Source: Yinghuangia elevatio (GTDB taxonomy: Bacteria; Actinomycetota; Actinomycetes; Streptomycetales; Streptomycetaceae). From it: a DNA stretch of 64,000 nucleotides. The stretch is taken from assembly GCF_040649515.1 (NCBI RefSeq), contig NZ_JBEZFP010000027.1:18827-82826 (forward strand), in the 5' to 3' direction. Position numbers and translations under genes: made by a program. The notes beneath the pieces were generated by a model. The model did no database searches and had not been told where the DNA came from. It worked only from the letters and a program-made list of their open reading frames with translations. Below, one piece after another: positions 28,774-38,212 of the stretch; position 1 is the first letter of the stretch, and each line of letters begins with the position of its first letter.

Positions 28774-30315
28774 ATGACCACCGGCACCGTCACCCCCGAC
28801 CTCGACGCCTTCCGCGACCTCGCGCGGGAGCTCCGGGTCATCCCCGTAACGCGGCGCTTCCTCGCGGACGGTGACACCCCGGTGGGTCTTTACCGCAAGC
28901 TCGCCGCGGAACGACCCGGGACATTCCTCCTCGAATCCGCGGAGAACGGGCGCACCTGGTCGCGGTATTCGTTCGTCGGCGTACGCAGCGCGGCCACGCT
29001 CACCGAATCCGCCGGCGCCGCCCGCTGGCTCGGCGACCCGCCGGTCGGCATCCCGCGCGAAGGCGACCCGCTGGACGTGCTGCGCGCGACCGTCGAGGCG
29101 CTGCACACGCCGCACGACATCCCCGGCCTGCCGGACCTGCCGCCGCTGCACGGCGGCATGGTCGGCTACCTCGGCTACGACATCGTCCGGCGGCTGGAGC
29201 GGCTGCCCTCGCTGACGCGCGACGACCTGCGCGTACCCGAGCTGATGATGATGCTGGCCACCGACCTCGCGGTGCTCGACCACGCGGACGGCACGGTCCT
29301 GCTCATCGCCAACGCGATCAACTGGAACGGCCTGGAGTCGGGCGTCGACGAGGCCTACCGCGACGCGGTCGCCCGGCTCGACGCCATGACCGCCGACCTC
29401 GCCCGGCCCGCGCAGGGGACCGCGTCGTACGTCCAGGGCGGCGTGGACCCGAGATGGACCAGCCCCTGGGGCGGCGCCGAATACCGCAAGGCGGTGGACG
29501 CCGCCAAGGAGGAGATCCGCGCCGGCGAGGCCTTCCAGATCGTGCTGTCGCAGCGCTTCGAGATGCCGACCGCGGCGAGCGCGCTCGACATCTACCGGGT
29601 GCTGCGGACCAGCAACCCCAGCCCGTACATGTACCTGTTCCGCCTGCCCGGCCCCGACGGCGGCGCCGAAGGCGGCTTCGACATCGTCGGCTCCAGCCCC
29701 GAGGCGCTGGTCAAGGTCACCTCCGGACGCGCGATGCTGCACCCGATCGCCGGCACCCGCCCCCGCGGCGCGGGCCCCGAGGAGGACGCCGAACTCGCCG
29801 CCGAACTCCTCGCCGACCCCAAGGAACGCGCCGAGCACCTGATGCTCGTCGACCTCGGCCGCAACGACCTCGGCCGCGTGTGCGCGCCCGGCAGCGTCGA
29901 AGTCGTCGACTTCATGTCCGTCGAGCGCTACAGCCACGTGATGCACATCGTCTCGACGGTCGTCGGCGAACTCGACGAAGGCCGCACCGCCCTCGACGTC
30001 CTGACCGCGTGCTTCCCCGCGGGCACCCTCTCCGGCGCGCCCAAGCCGCGCGCCATGGAGATCATCGAGGAGCTCGAGCCCACCCGCCGCGGCCTGTACG
30101 GCGGCTGCGTCGGCTACGTCGACTTCGCCGGCGACCTCGACACCGCGATCGCGATCCGCACCGCGCTCATCCGGGACGGCGTCGCGTACGTCCAGGCGGG
30201 CGCGGGCGTCGTCGCCGACTCCGACCCGGTCGGCGAGGACACCGAGTGCCGCAACAAGGCGGCAGCCGTCCTGCGGGCCGTCGCCACAGCCGCGACCCTG
30301 ACCCCCGCCCGATGA
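28774..30315 (+). CDS. trpE: Anthranilate synthase component I
   Basis: 513 residues, ATG 28774 with GGGAGA upstream. Chorismate-binding enzyme: the N-terminal domain includes FLLESAENGRTWSRYSFVG (feedback-inhibition element, LLESA), and the C-terminal catalytic domain has FQIVLSQRFE, IAGTRPRG, LVDLGRNDLGRVC, FPAGTLSGAPKPRAM and GAGVVADSDP. No TrpG is encoded here; the amidotransferase must lie elsewhere. The stop overlaps the next gene (ATGA). No Trp-rich leader peptide is evident in the 90-bp gap after hisI. Confidence 0.97.
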   Translation: MTTGTVTPDLDAFRDLARELRVIPVTRRFLADGDTPVGLYRKLAAERPGTFLLESAENGRTWSRYSFVGVRSAATLTESAGAARWLGDPPVGIPREGDPLDVLRATVEALHTPHDIPGLPDLPPLHGGMVGYLGYDIVRRLERLPSLTRDDLRVPELMMMLATDLAVLDHADGTVLLIANAINWNGLESGVDEAYRDAVARLDAMTADLARPAQGTASYVQGGVDPRWTSPWGGAEYRKAVDAAKEEIRAGEAFQIVLSQRFEMPTAASALDIYRVLRTSNPSPYMYLFRLPGPDGGAEGGFDIVGSSPEALVKVTSGRAMLHPIAGTRPRGAGPEEDAELAAELLADPKERAEHLMLVDLGRNDLGRVCAPGSVEVVDFMSVERYSHVMHIVSTVVGELDEGRTALDVLTACFPAGTLSGAPKPRAMEIIEELEPTRRGLYGGCVGYVDFAGDLDTAIAIRTALIRDGVAYVQAGAGVVADSDPVGEDTECRNKAAAVLRAVATAATLTPAR

Positions 30316-31028
30316 CCGACCCTGCTCCCGAGGAGCGCGCCATGCCCCCCGCCCAACCGGCCGCAGCCCAGTCGGCCGCAGCCCAGCCGACCACCGAGCC
30401 GGCCGACGGCCCGACGGCACCCGCCCCCGAGGTCGCCGAGACCGCGGCCGACCCCGCGCGCAAGGCGGCCCGCCGCGAACTGGGCACCGCACTCCTGCTC
30501 GTCGCCGCCGGCGCCGCACTCGTCCTGTCGCTCTCCGGCCGCGTGTGGGCCGAAGGCGCCGCCGTCGCGCACGGCACCCGCTTCCCGATCGAAGCGACCG
30601 GCTCCGCCGTCACCAAGCTCCCCACCGCCCTCGCCCTCCTGGCCCTCGCCGCCGCCGTCGCCGTCCTGGCCACCCGCGGCGCCTGGCGCGTCGTCGTCGG
30701 CGCGCTCCTGGCCCTCGCCGGCGCCGGCATCGCCGCGGCGGCCGCCTCCGGCGCGAGCGACCGCTCCGCCCTCGACTCCAAGGCGGCGTCCAAGGCCGCG
30801 ATCGAAGGCGTGCGTGCCGTCGACGTCACCCACACCGCGTGGCCCTGGGTGACCCTCGTCGGCGGCGTGCTGATCCTCCTCGCCGGCCTCGCCGTCATCG
30901 CCCGAGGCCGCACCTGGCCCGGCATGGGCAGCCGCTACGAGACCCCCGGCCCACGCACCCCCAAGCGCCCGACTACCTCCGCCGAAATGTGGAACGCCCT
31001 AGACCGAGGCGAAGACCCCACCCACTGA
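30312..31028 (+). CDS. Trp biosynthesis-associated membrane protein (TIGR02234)
   Basis: 238 residues, overlapping trpE. An Ala/Pro-rich N-terminus (~55 residues) precedes four TM segments: LGTALLLVAAGAALVLSLSG, LALLALAAAVAVLA, VVVGALLALAGAGIAAAAA and WPWVTLVGGVLILLAGLAVI. The family is conserved in actinobacterial trp operons; its role is unknown. The C-terminal tail TSAEMWNALDRGEDPT is typical of the family. Confidence 0.9.
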   Translation: MTDPAPEERAMPPAQPAAAQSAAAQPTTEPADGPTAPAPEVAETAADPARKAARRELGTALLLVAAGAALVLSLSGRVWAEGAAVAHGTRFPIEATGSAVTKLPTALALLALAAAVAVLATRGAWRVVVGALLALAGAGIAAAAASGASDRSALDSKAASKAAIEGVRAVDVTHTAWPWVTLVGGVLILLAGLAVIARGRTWPGMGSRYETPGPRTPKRPTTSAEMWNALDRGEDPTH

Positions 31029-31594
31029 CACCACCAACCCCCGCCAAGCCAGGACGCGCAAACACCCCGGCACCGCCTGCCCGCCCGGCAGCCGACGGCA
31101 ACCCCCCAACGCCAGGCATCGCGATCACGCGAACCGTGTACGTCCACTCGCCGCGTCACAGACCGCGCCGCCAATAACCCGGCCCAACCCGCACCCCACC
31201 TGGCCGACGGGACTGGTAGGACACCCCCGCGCCCGGCCGATCCCGCCTCGGCGTACCGTCGCCCTGCCGTCGCTTGCCGACCCTGCGCGGGTCGTCGCCG
31301 CTCCACCCGGGGCTTTCGCGTCGCGGCCGGGGCTCGGCGGGCACTCTGTGTTGGGACCTGAGTCCGTTTCGGGAGCCTCGTCCCCTGCCGACCACCGCGC
31401 GGGTCGGTCGTCGCTTTGCCGCAGGTCTCCGCGTTGCGGCTCGTCCCTCCGTCGGCCCGCCTGTGCGGGGCCGCATCGGGGGTGGGTGGGCTCGTTGCAC
31501 GTCGTGCCCGACCCCGCGTCAAAGAGGGGCCGGTGCCATGGGGACAATGGACGCCACGGGCCCGCCGCCCGTCACCACAGATCAAGGAGCAACG
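31029..31594. other. 566-bp gap without a supported gene, containing a paired hairpin repeat
   Basis: No frame here has family support or a ribosome site. Two related segments stand out: 31275-31298 (GACCC-TGCGC-GGGTC hairpin) and 31386-31414 (CCGACC-ACCGCGC-GGGTCGG hairpin), both starting TGCCGACC and ending GTCGTCGC or similar. The T content is visibly higher than in the neighbours. It may carry a promoter for the small gene at 31595 or a small RNA; neither is shown. Confidence 0.5.
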
Positions 31595-31801
31595 ATGTCG
31601 CAGGGCGTTGACCACGGGAACACCCCCGCCGCCTGGACCCTTACGATCCTCGCGCTGATCGGGTCGACCATCTCGGGTGTCGCGCTGATCGCCACCAGCG
31701 CCGTCCTGTTCTGGGTCGGCATCGCCGTCGTCGCCGTCGGCTGCATCGCGGGCCAGGCCATGCGCATGGCCGGCATGGGTACCGCGACCGCGCGTCGCTG
31801 A
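31595..31801 (+). CDS. HGxxPAAW family small membrane protein
   Basis: 68 residues from ATG 31595 with AAGGAG at 31584-31589. The family motif is HGNTPAAW at residues 7-14, followed by two TM segments (TLTILALIGSTISGVALIA and VLFWVGIAVVAVGCIAG). These small proteins recur in actinobacterial trp operons. Function unknown. Confidence 0.9.
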   Translation: MSQGVDHGNTPAAWTLTILALIGSTISGVALIATSAVLFWVGIAVVAVGCIAGQAMRMAGMGTATARR

Positions 31802-32014
31802 CCCGGCTCCGGGCCTCGCGCCCCGCCTTCCCGGTGTCGCAGGGGAGGCCGGGCGCGTTTTCGCGGTGGCCGGAGCCCCGCGCGGGCTGGATGTGGTCGA
31901 TACTGTGGGCCTGCCGGTCGGCACTCCGCATATGGGAGCCGAGTCGGCGGGACATCCGCGCCGGGGGCCTTCGCCGCTCGGCGGCCGGGCGGGCGCGAAG
32001 GGGATCGCACGCAC

Positions 32015-32443
32015 ATGAGTCAGGGCTATCCGCCCCCGCCGCCTCCCGGCGGGCAGCCCCCCGGCTGGGGGGCGCCGCCGCCGTTCGGCGGATCCGCCCC
32101 GCTGCCGCCCACCACGCCGTACGGCTACCCGGGCCCGACGCAGCCGCCCGGATTCGGCATGCCGCCGCAGGGCCCGGTCCCCACCCCGCCGCCGGACAAC
32201 TACCTGGCCTGGGCCGTCATAGCCACCGTCTTCTGCTGCTTCCTGGCCGGGATCCCCGCGCTGCTGGCCGCGACGTCGGTCAACGAGCGCTGGATGCGCG
32301 GTGACCAGGCCGGTGCGCGCGAGGCGTCGCTGCGGGCCCGCAACTGGACGATCGGTGCGGTCCTGCTCGGCATGGTCTTCTGGACGACCTGGATGGTCGG
32401 GGTCTTCGTCCTCGGGTGGAAGGACACGCTGGGCGACCTGTGA
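32015..32443 (+). CDS. CD225/dispanin-like membrane protein
   Basis: 142 residues. Pro/Gly-rich N-terminal half (~65 residues), then the dispanin pattern: NYLAWAVIATVFCCFLAG, IPALLAATSVNERWMRGD, GAREASLRARNW and a second TM, IGAVLLGMVFWTTWMVGVFV. Related to eukaryotic IFITM proteins by fold; the bacterial role is unknown. It lies within the trp block. The 213 bp before it (31802-32014) show no gene. Confidence 0.87.
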   Translation: MSQGYPPPPPPGGQPPGWGAPPPFGGSAPLPPTTPYGYPGPTQPPGFGMPPQGPVPTPPPDNYLAWAVIATVFCCFLAGIPALLAATSVNERWMRGDQAGAREASLRARNWTIGAVLLGMVFWTTWMVGVFVLGWKDTLGDL

Positions 32444-32488
32444 GCCGTCCTCTGCCCGCCCGGCGCCACGCCGGTGCAGGATGAGGGC

Positions 32489-32956
32489 GTGACCGCCGCC
32501 CCGCCGCCCGACACCGCCCCCGGATGGGGCGCGTATCCCGCCCCGCCCCCGCCGCCGCGCGGCCTCGTGCGGCGCATGGCCGGCCCGGTAGCGGTGGCCG
32601 CCGCGGTGGCCGCGGTCGGCGCGTACGTCGCGGCCGTCGACCCGAACGAGCCCGGCCACTACCCGGTCTGCCCGTTCCTGAAGTTCACCGGGGCCTACTG
32701 CCCCGGCTGCGGCGGACTGCGGTGCGCCAACGCGCTGGTCCGGCTCGACGTGCCGGAGGCGCTCGCGTACAACGCCTTCGCCGTCGCGACGGTGCCGCTG
32801 CTGGTCCTCATCTGGCTGCGCTGGACGGTCCGTTCGGCGCGCGGCCGGGTGCGCATGTCGGCGGCGGACCCCCGGCTCGTACGCCTGCTCGTCGCGGCCA
32901 TCGTGGTCTTCACCGTCGTGCGCAATCTGCCCTTCGGCGCGGCACTCGCCCCCTGA
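32489..32956 (+). CDS. DUF2752 family membrane protein
   Basis: 155 residues from GTG 32489; an in-frame GTG at 32474 would add five. A Pro-rich N-terminus and one TM are followed by the DUF2752 signature CPFLKFTGAYCPGCGGLRC with clustered Cys residues, then ALAYNAFAVATVPLLVLIWL and a third TM. The Cys cluster suggests metal or redox binding, unproven. It is followed by the 284-bp trpC leader. Confidence 0.86.
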   Translation: MTAAPPPDTAPGWGAYPAPPPPPRGLVRRMAGPVAVAAAVAAVGAYVAAVDPNEPGHYPVCPFLKFTGAYCPGCGGLRCANALVRLDVPEALAYNAFAVATVPLLVLIWLRWTVRSARGRVRMSAADPRLVRLLVAAIVVFTVVRNLPFGAALAP

Positions 32957-33240
32957 GCCCCACCCTGCCCGCGGCTCCGGTACGCCCCCGGGGCACGCTC
33001 CCGCGCCGCACATCTGCTCCGGATTGCCCGCCTTGTGGACCTGCGGGACGTGGGTTCCGTGCGACGCCGTATGCTGCCCCCACCTCTTCGAAGGTACGCG
33101 GGAAGCCGAGCCCTTCGGCAGGCCGATACCATCGAAGGGCCGGGAACGATCGGACACCGCCACGCGTTGTCCGCCGCCCGGCCCGGGGCGACCCGGTCGG
33201 ACCACTCCAGTCCGTCACCTGTGACGAGGGGAAGCAAAGC
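32957..33240 (+). promoter_or_regulatory. Leader region of trpC
   Basis: 284 bp with no supported gene. A -10-like TATGCT is at 33070-33075 without a convincing -35. I looked for a leader peptide with Trp codons (TGG runs) and for terminator/antiterminator hairpins and found none. trpC may have its own promoter here. Confidence 0.4.
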
Positions 33241-34050
33241 GTGAGCGTGCTCGACGAGATCATCGACGGTGTGAGCGCCGACCTCGCCGAGCGACAGGCC
33301 CGCGTATCCCTTGATGAAATCAAGGACCTGGCGGCGGCGGCACCTCCCGCCAAGGACGCGCTCGGCGCCCTGCGCGCCGGCGGCGTCGCGGTCATCGCGG
33401 AGGTCAAGCGGTCCAGCCCGTCCAAGGGCGCACTCGCCGCCATCGCCGACCCGGCCGGCCTGGCCGCCGACTACGAGTCGGGCGGCGCGGCCGTCATCAG
33501 CGTCCTGACCGAGCAGCGCCGCTTCGGCGGCTCGCTCGACGACCTCGACGCGGTCCGCGCCCGCGTCGACATCCCGGTGCTGCGCAAGGACTTCATCGTC
33601 ACCAGCTACCAGCTCTGGGAAGCCCGCGCGCACGGCGCCGACCTGGCGCTCCTGATCGTCGCCGCGCTCGACCAGAACGCCCTGGTCTCCCTCATCGAGC
33701 GGGCCAAGTCCATCGGCCTGACGCCGCTGGTCGAGGTGCACGACGAGGAGGAGACCGAGCGCGCACTCGAGGCCGGCGCCCAGATCATCGGCGTCAACGC
33801 GCGCAACCTCAAGACCCTCGAGGTCGACCGCGCCAATTTCGCGCGGATCGCCCCGATGATCCCGGACACCGTCGTGCGCATCGCCGAGTCCGGCGTCCGC
33901 GGCCCGCACGACCTGATCGCGTACGCCAACTCCGGCGCCGACGCGGTTCTGGTCGGCGAGTCCCTGGTCACCGGCCGCGACCCGCGCAGCAGCGTCGCCG
34001 ACCTCGTCGCCGCCGGCGCGCACCCCGCGCTGCGCCACGGACGCGGCTGA
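33241..34050 (+). CDS. trpC: Indole-3-glycerol-phosphate synthase
   Basis: 269 residues from GTG 33241 (GAGGGG upstream). The (beta/alpha)8 barrel has catalytic Lys/Glu motifs AEVKRSSPSKG, VLTEQRRFGGS, LRKDFIV, VEVHDEEE, GVNARNL and IAESGVRG. It converts CdRP to indole-3-glycerol phosphate for TrpA. A stand-alone enzyme with no TrpF fusion, consistent with PriA use. Confidence 0.97.
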   Translation: MSVLDEIIDGVSADLAERQARVSLDEIKDLAAAAPPAKDALGALRAGGVAVIAEVKRSSPSKGALAAIADPAGLAADYESGGAAVISVLTEQRRFGGSLDDLDAVRARVDIPVLRKDFIVTSYQLWEARAHGADLALLIVAALDQNALVSLIERAKSIGLTPLVEVHDEEETERALEAGAQIIGVNARNLKTLEVDRANFARIAPMIPDTVVRIAESGVRGPHDLIAYANSGADAVLVGESLVTGRDPRSSVADLVAAGAHPALRHGRG

Positions 34051-34069
34051 ACCGAAGGACGCTGCCACC

Positions 34070-34222
34070 ATGAACTGCCGTGACCTCGCCGGGCGCCTCG
34101 CCCGCGGCGCGAAGCCGCGCGGGTGCCGCGCGCCCGCGCGCCGCGTGCTCGGCCGGCGGGTCCGGTTCGTGATCGGCTGCGAGCCCGGCCAGGTCCAGGG
34201 GAGGCGATGGCGTCACCGCTGA
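34070..34222 (+). CDS. trpM: TrpM-like small basic protein
   Basis: 50 residues, ATG 34070, 19 bp after trpC. Very Arg-rich: GAKPRGCRAPARRVLGRRVR, then FVIGCEPGQVQGRRW. It sits between trpC and trpB, exactly where Streptomyces coelicolor has trpM, a small protein reported to modulate tryptophan synthesis and differentiation. The RGCRAPARRV segment is what I remember of that family; I could not align it. Three Cys are present. Confidence 0.7.
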   Translation: MNCRDLAGRLARGAKPRGCRAPARRVLGRRVRFVIGCEPGQVQGRRWRHR

Positions 34223-34361
34223 CCCCGTCAGCAGTGCCGTCCACCGCGGCCGTCACCCGTACCGGTGACCGCCCCGCCCCCCGACCGCGCGCCGCACACC
34301 ACCCGGGTGCGCCGAGTGTCGGGCGGCGTCCGAGCCATCCCTCCCCAAGAGGATCACCACC

Positions 34362-35599
<1,238 letters not shown>

Positions 35600-35603
<4 letters not shown>

Positions 35604-36400
35604 CCCGCCTTACCGAAGTCCTGGCCGCGGCCCGGGCGGAGAACCGCGCCGCACTCGTCGGCTACCTGCCCGCCGGATACCCGAGCGCCGAGGGCTCGGC
35701 CGAGGCCGCCCGCGCGATGGTCGACGGCGGCTGCGACGTCATCGAGATCGGCCTGCCCTACAGCGACCCGCAGATGGACGGCCCGGTCATCCAGCGCGCC
35801 GTCGAGCACGCGCTCGCGAACGGCGTCAACACCCACCACGTCATCGACAACGCGCGCGCCGTCGCCGAGACCGGGGCCGCGGCCCTGGTCATGACGTACT
35901 GGAACCCCGTCGAGCGGTACGGCGTCGACCGCTTCGCCGAGGAACTGGCCGCCGCCGGGGGAGCCGGGGTCATCACCCCCGACCTCATCCCCGACGAGGC
36001 CGCCGACTGGATCGCCGCCACCGACAAGCACGGGCTCGACCGGATCTTCCTGGTCGCCCCGTCGTCCACCGACGCGCGCCTCAAGCTCACCACCGACGTG
36101 TGCGGCGGCTTCGTCTACGCGGCGTCCACGATGGGCATCACCGGCACCCGAACCAGCGTCGGCAACCGCGCCGCCGAACTGGTCGCGCGCACCCGCGAGG
36201 TCACCGAACTGCCGATCTGCGTCGGCCTCGGCGTCTCGAACGCGGCCCAGGCCGCCGAGATCGCGGCGTACGCGGACGGTGTGATCGTCGGCTCCGCCTT
36301 CGTCCGCGCGCTCCTGGACGCCCCGACCCCCGAAGCCGGGGTCGAGGCGGTCCGCGCGCTCGCCGCGGAGCTCGCGGAGGGTGTGCGGGCCGGGCGCTGA
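35600..36400 (+). CDS. trpA: Tryptophan synthase alpha chain
   Basis: 266 residues, GTG 35600 inside the trpB stop. It cleaves indole-3-glycerol phosphate. The catalytic Glu and Asp lie in CDVIEIGLPYSDPQMDGPVI; phosphate and loop motifs are STMGITGTRTS and GLGVSNAAQA. It ends the trp block. Confidence 0.97.
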
Positions 36401-36446
36401 CCGACGTCGGCGGTCCCGGAATCCGGACTGCGGAAATTTGGACATA

Positions 36447-36460
36447 GCCATCTAGATGGC
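36447..36460. promoter_or_regulatory. Perfect 14-bp palindrome upstream of mauE-type gene
   Basis: GCCATCTAGATGGC is a perfect inverted repeat with no spacer, in an AT-rich stretch 143 bp before the MauE gene start and 47 bp after the trpA stop. It has the size and symmetry of a dimeric repressor operator. No regulator can be assigned. Confidence 0.5.
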
Positions 36461-36602
36461 ATCATGGCGGGCGACTGTTGCTTTCGAGTGATAGCCGCCC
36501 GTCGCCGTTTGACCTCAACGAGTTACTCCGAACGAGGAACCTCGGGCCCTCCAAAACGGTTAAACAAGGGCACCCCACCCATCCGTGATGGAGGTCAGAC
36601 CC

Positions 36603-37148
36603 ATGAACGCGGCCGTCGCCGTGGACCGCCCCACCCGCGGTCCCTCAAGCCTCAGGCGCGCCTTCCCGTGGATCGGCGTCGCCGCCCGCCTCGGCCTGGC
36701 CGTCGTTTGGGCGTGGGCCGGCTGGGAGAAGGCCGTCAACCCCGCACAGGCCGCCCAGGCGGTCCGGGCCTTCGACGTGCTCCCCGAGAGCCTCGTCGAG
36801 CCGATCGGGTACGCCCTGCCCTACCTGGAACTGGGCCTCGCCGCCCTCCTGGTCATCGGCCTCGGCACCCGCATCGTCGCGGGCATCTCAGCGGTCCTGC
36901 TGCTGGTGTTCATCGCCGGCATCGCCCAGGCGTGGGCCCGCGGCCTGGCCATCGACTGCGGCTGCTTCGGCGGCGGCGGACCGATCGCGCCCGACCAGAC
37001 CAAGTACCTCCAGGAGATCCTGCGCGACCTGGCCTTCATGGTCCCGGCCGTGTGGCTCCTGCTGTTCCCGCGCACGCGCCTCTCGGCGGACTCGTGGCTG
37101 GCCATAGACGACCCGGCCGACGACGACACCGACACCGACGAGGACTGA
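36603..37148 (+). CDS. MauE/DoxX-family redox membrane protein
   Basis: 181 residues from ATG 36603 (GGAGGT at optimal spacing). Four TM segments; GLAVVWAWAGWEKAVNPAQA is the typical MauE/DoxX first helix. A Cys pair occurs in IDCGCFGGGG, as in MauE. The acidic C-terminus is cytoplasmic-type. MauE-like proteins act in disulfide formation or electron supply for thioredoxin-fold partners; the gene directly precedes a DsbA-like protein. Confidence 0.88.
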   Translation: MNAAVAVDRPTRGPSSLRRAFPWIGVAARLGLAVVWAWAGWEKAVNPAQAAQAVRAFDVLPESLVEPIGYALPYLELGLAALLVIGLGTRIVAGISAVLLLVFIAGIAQAWARGLAIDCGCFGGGGPIAPDQTKYLQEILRDLAFMVPAVWLLLFPRTRLSADSWLAIDDPADDDTDTDED

Positions 37149-37156
37149 CCCGGCAC

Positions 37157-37190
37157 CCGGGGTCCCGCCGAATCCGCGGGAACTCCCCGG
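37157..37190. terminator. Hairpin after the MauE gene
   Basis: CCGGGG-T-CCCGC and GCGGGA-ACT-CCCCGG form an interrupted stem between the MauE gene and the DsbA-like gene. No T-tract, so it may be an mRNA-stabilising or partial terminator structure. Confidence 0.4.
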
Positions 37191-37297
37191 CACCCGCGTC
37201 CGACCAACTGGACAAGGGACCCGCCGGCCCATCGACCGCCCGACATTTCATGCCTAAGACCGAGATCCGACCGACAGATAGACGGTGACCTGAGGAC

Positions 37298-38113
37298 ATG
37301 AGCAAGAAGAACGACGACGGCAAGCGCACCGCCCGCGAGCGTATGCAGGCGGAGCGGGCCCGCCAGCAACAGGCGGACAAGCGCAAGCGTGCCCTCATCA
37401 TCGGCGGGTCGGTCGTCGCGGTCCTCGCCGTCGCGGCGGGCATCGGGATCATCGTCGGCAACAACAAGTCGGACAAGAACGAGTCCAACTGGGCCTCGGT
37501 CGCGGACCAGCCGCTCAAGCAGCCCGCGGGCGTCACCGGCACCGTCGTGCCGTACGGCAGCAACCCCAACGCCCCGGTCCTCACCATCTACGAGGACTTC
37601 CGCTGCCCGATCTGCGAGCAGGTCGAGACCAAGCTCGGCGCGACCATCCAGCAGCTCGCCGACGCCGGGACCATCCGCCTGGAGTTCCACATCGCGTCGT
37701 TCCTGGACCGCAACCTCGGCGGCAACGGGTCCAAGTACGCGGCCAACGCGGCCGCGTGCGCGCAGGACGCCGGCAAGTTCAAGGCGTACCACGACGTCCT
37801 GTACGCGAACCAGCCCGACGAGAGCAGCGACAAGTTCGGCAAGAACTCCTACCTGCTCGACCTCGCGAGCAAGGTGGACGGCCTGCGCAGCCCGGCGTTC
37901 GACCAGTGCGTCAACGACCTCGCGTACGCGCCCTGGGTGAAGCAGTCCCAGGAGGACTTCAACAACGCCAAGGTCGGGACCGAACAGGTCACCGGTACGC
38001 CCACGCTGGCCATGAACAACCAGAAGCTGAAGTACACCGAGGGCAACGCGATCATGAGCCCGGAGGCGTTCAAGGCGCAGATCGAGCAGATCATCGCCAC
38101 GATGCCGAAGTAG
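37298..38113 (+). CDS. DsbA-like membrane-anchored thiol oxidoreductase
   Basis: 271 residues. A basic N-terminus (KRTARERMQAERARQQQADK) precedes one signal-anchor helix (ALIIGGSVVAVLAVAAGIGI) and an extracytoplasmic thioredoxin-fold domain. The active site is YEDFRCPICEQVE (CPIC); the cis-Pro loop is VTGTPTLAMNN. Two further Cys (NAAACAQDA, FDQCVND) may form a structural disulfide. Together with the MauE protein it likely forms an envelope oxidation module. Confidence 0.93.
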   Translation: MSKKNDDGKRTARERMQAERARQQQADKRKRALIIGGSVVAVLAVAAGIGIIVGNNKSDKNESNWASVADQPLKQPAGVTGTVVPYGSNPNAPVLTIYEDFRCPICEQVETKLGATIQQLADAGTIRLEFHIASFLDRNLGGNGSKYAANAAACAQDAGKFKAYHDVLYANQPDESSDKFGKNSYLLDLASKVDGLRSPAFDQCVNDLAYAPWVKQSQEDFNNAKVGTEQVTGTPTLAMNNQKLKYTEGNAIMSPEAFKAQIEQIIATMPK

Positions 38114-38212
38114 CCGCGACCCCGGCCGCCCGCGCCGCGGCCCCGCGCATCCGTGTTCACAAGGGCACAGGTGCAGCCGTGGCGCGGGCGGCAGGGTAGC
38201 GTCATCCCTGCC

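Noticed and set aside
32957..33240. Tryptophan attenuator with leader peptide before trpC
   Set aside because: No short frame with Trp codons and no competing hairpins were seen.
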